Positions 5,910-11,667 of a stretch of DNA of 11,667 bases are shown here, piece after piece. The stretch is taken from assembly GCA_023818555.1 (NCBI GenBank), contig JAMWCG010000014.1:1-11667 (forward strand), read 5' to 3'. The notes under the pieces are model-generated. The model did no database searches. It saw nothing but the letters and a program-made list of their open reading frames with translations, and had not been told where the DNA came from. This DNA is from Candidatus Omnitrophota bacterium (GTDB taxonomy: Bacteria > Omnitrophota > Gorgyraeia > DTHP01). The first letter of the stretch is position 1; every line of letters starts with the position of its first letter. A program made the translations under genes and the position numbers.

Positions 5910-7115
5910 ATGAGCATAAAGGTTATTAAAGAAAAGTGTACAGGTTGCAAAATTTGTGTGAAGGTATGCCCTTTCGGAGCAATAAAGGTAGAGCATAAGT
6001 TAGCGGTTATTGACCTTAACCGATGCAATCTCTGTGGAGCCTGTGTTTCGGTTTGTAAATTTCAGGCAATTATTTTAAGTGCACCAGAAGACCTGGGCAC
6101 CAGAGCACCAAAAGAAAACTATCGGGGGATCTGGGTTTTTGGGGAACAGAAGAAGGGGATAATTCAGCCGGTAGTTTTTGAACTCCTTGGTGAGGCAAGG
6201 CGCTTGGCGGAAGATTTAAAGACGGATGTCTCCTGTGTAGTCCTGGGTTATAAAATAGAGAGTCAGCAGATAGAAGAACTTTTCTGGAGAGGAGCGGATA
6301 AAGTATATTTAGTGGAAGCAGAGGAACTTTACCATTATCAAGATGAACCCTATACAGAGATATTTGTAGAATTAATCAAAGAATATAAGCCTGAGATTCT
6401 TCTTTGTGGGGCAACCGCGATTGGGAGGTCTCTGGTCTCGCGCGTGGCAGTAAAGATAAGAACGGGTTTAACTGCGGATTGCACAGGCTTAGCCATAGAC
6501 CCTGAAACAAAACTTCTCTTACAGACCCGTCCTGCTTTTGGAGGAAATATTATGGCCACCATCGTCTGTTCTGATTACCGTCCGCAGATGGCAACAGTGA
6601 GGCATAAGGTAATGAAGGAACTTCCCGTAGATAAAACCAGGAAAGGATTGATTATTCGCAAGAATTACGATGGAAGACTTCTCCATTCCCGGACAAAATT
6701 AATTGACATCGTGGAAGAGATCGGGGAAAGCGTAAATCTTGCAGAAGCAGATATCATCGTCTCGGGAGGAAGGGGTCTGGGCAGGGCAGAAAATTTTAAA
6801 TTGATTGAAGAACTGGCAAAGGTTTTGGGAGGGGCGGTGGGTGCATCGCGTGCGGCAGTAGATAGTGGATGGATTGCTTATTCCCATCAGGTAGGACAGA
6901 CCGGGAGAACCGTTTGTCCAAAGATTTATTTTGCCTGTGGAATTTCCGGACAGATTCAGCATCTTATTGGGATGCAATCCTCAAAAATAATTGTTGCCAT
7001 AAATAAAGACCCTCATGCTCCCATATTTAATGTTGCCACCTATGGGATTGTGGGAGACCTCTTTGAGATAGTTCCTTTATTGACCCAGAGATTTAAAGAG
7101 GTATTGAAAAAATAG
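5910..7115 (+). CDS. etfA: Ferredoxin-domain electron transfer flavoprotein alpha subunit
   Basis: This 401-residue ETF alpha subunit carries an N-terminal 2x[4Fe-4S] ferredoxin domain. Cluster ligands are C10, C13, C16 and C20 (CTGCKICVKVCP) and C39, C42, C45 and C49 (CNLCGACVSVCK). The ETF alpha N-domain spans about 72-270. The FAD-binding domain follows with SGGRGLGRAENF (285-296), GASRAAVDSGW (311-321), YSHQVGQTGRTV (324-335), ACGISGQIQHLIG (342-354) and INKDPHAPIF (364-373). Ferredoxin-fused EtfA is known from anaerobic acyl-CoA reductase complexes such as the caffeyl-CoA system (CarE), where it supports electron bifurcation with ferredoxin and NADH. The linker at 57-67 is encoded by degenerate AGAGCACC repeats. 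The gene is 18 nt after etfB, with no clear ribosome site, and belongs to the same operon. Confidence 0.97.
   Translation: MSIKVIKEKCTGCKICVKVCPFGAIKVEHKLAVIDLNRCNLCGACVSVCKFQAIILSAPEDLGTRAPKENYRGIWVFGEQKKGIIQPVVFELLGEARRLAEDLKTDVSCVVLGYKIESQQIEELFWRGADKVYLVEAEELYHYQDEPYTEIFVELIKEYKPEILLCGATAIGRSLVSRVAVKIRTGLTADCTGLAIDPETKLLLQTRPAFGGNIMATIVCSDYRPQMATVRHKVMKELPVDKTRKGLIIRKNYDGRLLHSRTKLIDIVEEIGESVNLAEADIIVSGGRGLGRAENFKLIEELAKVLGGAVGASRAAVDSGWIAYSHQVGQTGRTVCPKIYFACGISGQIQHLIGMQSSKIIVAINKDPHAPIFNVATYGIVGDLFEIVPLLTQRFKEVLKK
6078..6109 (+). repeat. Degenerate AGAGCACC octamer repeat inside etfA
   Basis: Four contiguous octamers, AGTGCACC, AGAAGACC, TGGGCACC and AGAGCACC, follow the same unit as the array in etfB. 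They encode SAPEDLGTRAP (57-67), the linker between the ferredoxin domain and the ETF alpha domain. Divergence of three units suggests an older insertion. Confidence 0.7.
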
Positions 7116-7160
7116 TTTAATTTTCCCAGAGAGCAATTCATTAAGGGAAGGGAGGTAGTG

Positions 7161-8867
7161 ATGGCTTTAAGAGAGACTTTAAAATTGGGAGAGATGTTAT
7201 TGGAGGCAGGAGTGATTACCCCTGAACAGTTAGACGCAGGTTTAAAGGAACACAAAAAGACTAAGGAATTCTTAGGGCTTACTCTGGTAAAGATGGGATT
7301 TGTGAAGGAGGAAGAACTTCTCCCGGTTCTTTCCAAACAATTGGGGATTCCCTATGTGCGCATAAAAGAATTAAAGATTGATTCCGAAATCATAAACAGG
7401 GTTCCCGCAAAATTCGCTTCCCATTATAAACTTATGCCTTTAAGGATGGAGAATGGAACTCTGGTGATTGCGGTAACTGACCCCCTGGATATCCATACCA
7501 TTGACGATATAAAACTCCTCTTGGGTTACGATGTAAAACCAGTTCTGGCAGGGGAGAAGGATATCTTAGAGGCGATAAAAAAATACTATGGAGTAGGTGC
7601 AGGGACTGTGGAGAAGATGATGGAGAAGACCGCAGTGGAGGAGGAAGAGAAAGTTACCGAAGTAGTCACTGAGGAGGTGGAGGAGTTGGCGGAAGATGCC
7701 TCGGTAATAAAATTTGTAAACCAACTCCTTTCTCAGGCAGTGGAAGAGCGAGCGACCGATGTCCATATTGAGCCCTATGAGGATGAACTGAAGGTGCGTT
7801 TTCGTATTGATGGAGTTTTAAATGATATTGCGGTTCCTCCGGCTATTCGCCATTTTGCTTCCGCAATTGTTTCCCGGATTAAGATTATGGCTAATCTAAA
7901 TATTGCGGAGCGGAGACTGCCTCAAGATGGAAGAATCATCATTAAGATTAAAGGAAAGGACTACGACCTGCGCATTTCCATTATCCCCTCTGTTTTTGGG
8001 GAGAGTGTGGTGATCAGGATTTTGAGCCCGGGGATGCTCTATAGTTTGGAAGAATTGGGGCTTTTGGAAAGAGACTTAAAAATCCTGGAAGAGATGATTT
8101 CCCGTCCCCATGGAATTATTTTTAACACTGGTCCCACTGGAAGTGGAAAGACCACTACCCTCTATGCCTGCTTGAGTAAAATAAACAAGCCCGGGATAAA
8201 GATTATTACCATTGAGGACCCGGTGGAATACCAGTTGAAAGGGATAGTGCAGTTACAGGTGCATCCCAAGATTGGTTTTACCTTTGCAGCAGGATTGCGC
8301 TCCATCTTGAGACACGACCCGGATGTAATTATGGTGGGTGAGGTGCGCGACCTGGAAACCGCGGAGACCGCCATTAGAGTTGCCCTTACCGGACATTTAG
8401 TCTTTTCTACTTTACATACTAATGATGCTGCAGGAGGAGTGACGCGGTTGATTGATATGGGCATAGAGCCATTTTTGGTAGCTTCTTCCGTGGAGTGTAT
8501 CATTGCTCAGCGTCTGGTAAGGGTGATCTGCCCCAACTGTAAAAAGCCGGTAAAGCCGAGTAAAGAAGTCTTAGAAGAACTGGAGGTAATGGAGAATGTA
8601 GAGGTAGAGAAAATCACCATTTATGAAGGGAAAGGTTGTGAGAGTTGTAAATTTACCGGCTATCGGGGGAGAACCGGAATCTATGAATTCTTAGTGATTA
8701 ATAACGAAATAAGAAAAATGATTGTGGAACGCGTCTCCAGCGACCGGATTAAGAAAAAGGCAATGGAGATGGGTATGCGCACCCTGCGTCAGGATGGCTG
8801 GGAGAAGGTGTTACACGGCTTAACTACTCCTGCGGAAGTAATGCGGGTGACCCAGCGCGAGGAATAA
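7161..8867 (+). CDS. pilB: Type IV pilus assembly / type II secretion ATPase (PilB/GspE)
   Basis: This 568-residue cytoplasmic hexameric ATPase powers pilus or pseudopilus assembly. The N-terminal MshEN-like domain (about 8-150) has the two 24-residue motifs beginning K8-L-G and F37-L-G. A Glu-rich linker (157-178) leads to the motor core, which has an Asp box around TDVHIEPYEDEL, Walker A GPTGSGKT (324-331), IEDPVEY (351-357), Walker B-type VIMVGEVRD (389-397) and the His box TGHLVFSTLHTNDA (410-423). Four cysteines, C457, C460, C493 and C496, form the zinc site seen in assembly but not retraction ATPases, which excludes PilT. The ATG at 7161 has GGGAGG 5 nt upstream; the GTG directly before it is less well placed. 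PilB and GspE cannot be firmly separated, because no pilC, pilin or gsp gene is in view. It sits 45 nt after etfA with no clear terminator. Confidence 0.94.
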   Translation: MALRETLKLGEMLLEAGVITPEQLDAGLKEHKKTKEFLGLTLVKMGFVKEEELLPVLSKQLGIPYVRIKELKIDSEIINRVPAKFASHYKLMPLRMENGTLVIAVTDPLDIHTIDDIKLLLGYDVKPVLAGEKDILEAIKKYYGVGAGTVEKMMEKTAVEEEEKVTEVVTEEVEELAEDASVIKFVNQLLSQAVEERATDVHIEPYEDELKVRFRIDGVLNDIAVPPAIRHFASAIVSRIKIMANLNIAERRLPQDGRIIIKIKGKDYDLRISIIPSVFGESVVIRILSPGMLYSLEELGLLERDLKILEEMISRPHGIIFNTGPTGSGKTTTLYACLSKINKPGIKIITIEDPVEYQLKGIVQLQVHPKIGFTFAAGLRSILRHDPDVIMVGEVRDLETAETAIRVALTGHLVFSTLHTNDAAGGVTRLIDMGIEPFLVASSVECIIAQRLVRVICPNCKKPVKPSKEVLEELEVMENVEVEKITIYEGKGCESCKFTGYRGRTGIYEFLVINNEIRKMIVERVSSDRIKKKAMEMGMRTLRQDGWEKVLHGLTTPAEVMRVTQREE

Positions 8868-9152
8868 AGCGTAAAAAAATTTTCCCCACATCCTTCTCAA
8901 TTGACACACCGTTAATTCTTTAATTTCATTTACTTACAAACAAAGAGTCAAAAGCTGTGTAATTATTTTACATCTTTGATGTTCCGCAAGGATTGCTCCT
9001 CCTTAACTGCAGGATTAATTTTCTTCCCCTTCTCTATATAAGTAGTGTTTAATCATAGACTTATGAAAGGGATATCTTAGGAGGGGAAAGAATACAAAAA
9101 TTGGCATAAGTTTTGCTAATGAAGAAAATGAGTTTTTCTCAAGGAAGGGAAG
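8868..9152. other. 285-bp intergenic region, no confident element
   Basis: No open frame on either strand has family resemblance, and no tRNA or known riboswitch core is recognised. A TTGACA at 8901-8906 has no good -10 at proper spacing (TAATTT at 14 bp). A possible promoter is TTAATT (9015-9020), 16 bp before TATAAG (9037-9042). No GC-rich hairpin with a T-run follows pilB. AAGGAAGGG at 9141-9149 is the ribosome site of the protease gene. Confidence 0.5.
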
Positions 9153-11667
9153 ATGAAGATAGAAAAAGGGAAGCAAATTATCTCTGTTTTGCGGAAAAAG
9201 AAACTCCTCACCGGGGTTTTTGTCCTGCTTTTTCTCTTTGTCTTTCCCCATTTAATAAATGAGCGTATTCAGGCAGGACAGATTCTCTGGAGTAAGCAAG
9301 GACCCTCTTTACCCGGTAAAGATAATAAAGAAATTGCTCAGTTATTACAGAAGATGCTCAAAGAAGCAGAGAGAAACCCCGAAGAAGTTGGCAATTTGCA
9401 GGAACCGGAAGATTTAAGCGAGGAAGAAGAGACCCCGCAAAGCGGGGAAGTAATTTATTTAGGAAAGGCATTGAATGAAGATAAGCGGTTCACTCCCAAA
9501 AGAGAAAATAATGAGAAGTCTACTCCTGCCGTAGTTATTCCGGGAAAAGAGGAAGAGAAACCTCCTGCGGAAGAATCTCCCGAGCCGAGTGCAGAAGCTC
9601 CTAAGGATGACCTGCGTCTGATTGCTCCGGGCCAGGGAAGTCCGGTGGGACCCAATCCCCCGGGGAACAATCCGCCGGGGAATAATCCACCGGGGAATAA
9701 TCCTGGACAGAAGCCTTCTCCCAAACCCGGTAAACCACCCGCACCTCCCTTTAGATGGAAATTTGCTGACCCTAACCGGCCGAATTTTAAGAAAATAAAA
9801 CTGGAAGATGCCAGACCAAGTTCTTTAAGTCCGGAGGAGATAAGAGAACTTCAACCTGGCAAAGATTATAAGCCCGGGGAAGTGCTCATCAAATATAAAA
9901 ACACCACCTCTGCCAGCCAGATTATGTCCGAAGGGATGTCCTTAGAGAGCGCTATCGTTTACAATGTGAAGCCTCTTTGGGAAGAAAATAATGTATTTAA
10001 ATTAGAAATAAATGAAGAGGCAAATGTGGGAGATGTCTGTGAGGAGTTATTAGAAAATCCAGATATAGAATACTGCGAACCAAATTATATTTATGAGATT
10101 CATAAAACCCCCAATGACCCAATGTTCAATCAACTCTGGGGTCTGCAAAAAATTCAGGCTTCTCAAGCCTGGGATATTAATGAGGGAAAGGCGGAGGTAA
10201 TTGTGGGTGTAAGTGATACGGGAGTAGATGGGAATCATCCGGATTTAAAAGATAATTTAGTTCCGGGGAAAAGCTTTGTGGATAATAATCCCACTACCGA
10301 TAATGTAGGCCATGGGACACATGTGGCAGGAACCATTGCGGCAGTGGGAAATAATGGTCAGGGAGTGATTGGTGTGGCTCCTAAAGTTAAGATTATGCCT
10401 CTCAAGATTTCCAATAACCCAAATATAGACCTGGCACCGGCAATTCAATCTATTACCTATGCGGCAGATAATGGGGTAAAAGTAATTAATATGAGTTGGG
10501 GAGGAGGTATGCCTTCTGCCTCCCTGCAGGAAGCATTGCAGTATGCGGCAAGTAAAGATGTGGTTTTAGTGGCGGCAGCAGGAAATGGTGGTGGTCCTCC
10601 GGTCGCTTATCCAGCGGCTTATCCTGAATGCATTGCGGTTTCTGCTACCAATCCGGCTGACCAACGGGCAAGTTTCTCCAGTTATGGTCCCCAGGTAGCG
10701 GTTTCTGCTCCCGGAGAAGGAATTTTAAGCACCTGGCCGGGAGGACAATATAAAACTGCCTCGGGCACTTCCATGGCTTCGCCCCATACGGCAGGAGTCT
10801 GTGCTTTAATCCGTTCGGTCTTTCCCAGTTTAAAAGCAGAGGAAGTGAGAAGGAAATTAATTGAGAGTGTTGACGATTTGGGACCTGCGGGAAAAGATGA
10901 CCAGTTTGGTTATGGAAGAATCAATGCCTATAAGGCAATTCAGGGTGGAGGTGGTCCTACGCCTTCTCCAAGTCCTACGCCACCTCCCGGAGGAAGGGGA
11001 AAATTCACTCCTCAGGGTTATCTCACCAGTTCGCTTAAGGCAGGAGATTTAAATAAAGATGGTAAAGATGAATTGGTTTTCATCAGCACCAAAGAGTATA
11101 AAGAAAAATATTCGGGTAGTGCACTCTATGTTCTGGATGGAGAAGGAAGAGTTTTTAAGGACTTTCCTTATGAATATCCCGGAGAAGGCTGGACAACTCC
11201 CGCCATTGCGGATATAGATAACGATGGGAATTTGGATATCGTAGTGACTACTCATCGGGTGGAAGAAAGAGAAAAATCCCCTCAAGCAGGAAATTTACCA
11301 GAGGGAAATATAAGTTTAAATACTTTTCCTCTGGGAGGAGAAGATGTCCCAATCCTTGTCAATATAATTTGGGTTGAAGACTATTGGAAAGCCCCGGGTT
11401 CTCCAGTTTGCGTGGACCTGGACGATGATGGAAAAGAAGATACCGTGCTTGCTTTTTTGGATACTTCCCGGATTAATTCCGGTTTGATTGAACAAAAGAT
11501 AGGTATTCTTTCCTCTTTGAAAGGTAAATACATCCTTGAGCCTCCGGAGGTAAAAATCGTATATAAAGCCTTAGAGAATAATGAGGTAATTCAAGCTTGC
11601 ACCCCGAGTGTAGGAGACTTTAACCACGATGGCAAGGCAGAGATTGTTATAGGGGATGCTCTCATTG
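9153..11667 (+). CDS. Secreted subtilisin-family (S8) protease with FG-GAP-like repeats, 3' end outside window
   Basis: The frame is open from the ATG at 9153 to the window edge (838 residues). AAGGAAGGG (9141-9149) supports the start. Residues 19-35 form a signal peptide or anchor. An acidic, Pro-rich region (about 55-230) includes three NPPGN repeats. A fervidolysin-type inhibitory prodomain (about 240-320) starts at KPGEVLIKYK. The catalytic domain (about 325-596) has the full triad: Asp355 (VGVSDTGVDGNHPDL), His387 (GHGTHVAGT) and Ser540 (GTSMASPH), with oxyanion Asn478 (AAGNG). A Gly/Pro linker (598-616) leads to repeats with calcium-loop motifs DLNKDGKDE (from 632), DIDNDGNLD (687), DLDDDGKED (755) and DFNHDGKAE (822), typical of FG-GAP/VCBS beta-propellers. 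It is most likely an extracellular or surface protease; the substrate is unknown. Further repeats or an anchor are expected beyond the window. Confidence 0.95.
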   Translation, partial: MKIEKGKQIISVLRKKKLLTGVFVLLFLFVFPHLINERIQAGQILWSKQGPSLPGKDNKEIAQLLQKMLKEAERNPEEVGNLQEPEDLSEEEETPQSGEVIYLGKALNEDKRFTPKRENNEKSTPAVVIPGKEEEKPPAEESPEPSAEAPKDDLRLIAPGQGSPVGPNPPGNNPPGNNPPGNNPGQKPSPKPGKPPAPPFRWKFADPNRPNFKKIKLEDARPSSLSPEEIRELQPGKDYKPGEVLIKYKNTTSASQIMSEGMSLESAIVYNVKPLWEENNVFKLEINEEANVGDVCEELLENPDIEYCEPNYIYEIHKTPNDPMFNQLWGLQKIQASQAWDINEGKAEVIVGVSDTGVDGNHPDLKDNLVPGKSFVDNNPTTDNVGHGTHVAGTIAAVGNNGQGVIGVAPKVKIMPLKISNNPNIDLAPAIQSITYAADNGVKVINMSWGGGMPSASLQEALQYAASKDVVLVAAAGNGGGPPVAYPAAYPECIAVSATNPADQRASFSSYGPQVAVSAPGEGILSTWPGGQYKTASGTSMASPHTAGVCALIRSVFPSLKAEEVRRKLIESVDDLGPAGKDDQFGYGRINAYKAIQGGGGPTPSPSPTPPPGGRGKFTPQGYLTSSLKAGDLNKDGKDELVFISTKEYKEKYSGSALYVLDGEGRVFKDFPYEYPGEGWTTPAIADIDNDGNLDIVVTTHRVEEREKSPQAGNLPEGNISLNTFPLGGEDVPILVNIIWVEDYWKAPGSPVCVDLDDDGKEDTVLAFLDTSRINSGLIEQKIGILSSLKGKYILEPPEVKIVYKALENNEVIQACTPSVGDFNHDGKAEIVIGDALI
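9654..9698 (+). repeat. 15-bp in-frame tandem repeat (NPPGN x3) in the protease linker
   Basis: Three 15-bp units at 9654-9668, 9669-9683 and 9684-9698 share the form AATCCnCCGGGGAAy. Each encodes Asn-Pro-Pro-Gly-Asn (residues 168-182). Differences are at third codon positions, so the peptide is conserved. Confidence 0.85.

Noticed and set aside
8868..9152. A c-di-GMP or other riboswitch between pilB and the protease gene
   Set aside because: No known aptamer core or stable multi-stem layout could be recognised. A covariance-model scan would settle it.
9455..9724. Gly/Pro-rich 89-codon open frame on the - strand (GGLFPGGLFPGG repeats)
   Set aside because: Its repeats are the reverse reading of the NPPGN repeat of the protease linker.

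Overview
The window looks like chromosomal DNA from an uncultivated, probably anaerobic bacterium. Genes are densely packed, all supported genes are on the + strand, and promoters are of the sigma-70 TTGACA/TATAAT type. An electron-bifurcating-type ETF with a ferredoxin-fused alpha subunit points to an anaerobe. The phylum cannot be fixed from the sequence alone; a candidate phylum such as Omnitrophota is only a guess.

Layout. (1) 1-1371: the tail of one gene, then a complete 428-residue secreted or membrane protein of unknown function. The two share an almost identical C-terminal motif, so they are tandem paralogues. (2) 1393-1852: a cold-shock protein gene with its own strong promoter, a terminator-like hairpin inside its leader, a near-perfect Shine-Dalgarno site and a clear terminator. 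(3) 1890-3755: a promoter, then a two-CBS-domain protein overlapping by 4 bp an ion-transporter-superfamily permease, which suggests a regulator and transporter pair. (4) 3757-7115: a consensus promoter drives an acyl-CoA dehydrogenase, followed by etfB and a ferredoxin-domain etfA. Together they form a compact acyl-CoA dehydrogenase/ETF electron-transfer module. (5) 7161-8867: a PilB/GspE-type assembly ATPase, possibly read through from the ETF operon. (6) 8868-9152: a non-coding gap with no confident element. (7) 9153 to the window edge: the first 838 residues of a large secreted subtilisin-family protease with an N-terminal prodomain, Pro-rich linkers and FG-GAP-like calcium-binding repeats.

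The most striking structure outside ordinary annotation is an 8-bp tandem repeat based on AGAGCACC. It is inserted in frame inside etfB (about 16 residues between two conserved blocks) and occurs as a degenerate copy inside etfA, in the linker between the ferredoxin and ETF domains. A second 8-bp tandem repeat (GATAAATG) covers the stop codon of the acyl-CoA dehydrogenase gene just upstream. Short octamer repeats therefore occur three times in one operon, twice within coding sequence. Other notable points are the attenuator-like csp leader and the altered c-di-GMP-binding motif of the PilB N-terminal domain.
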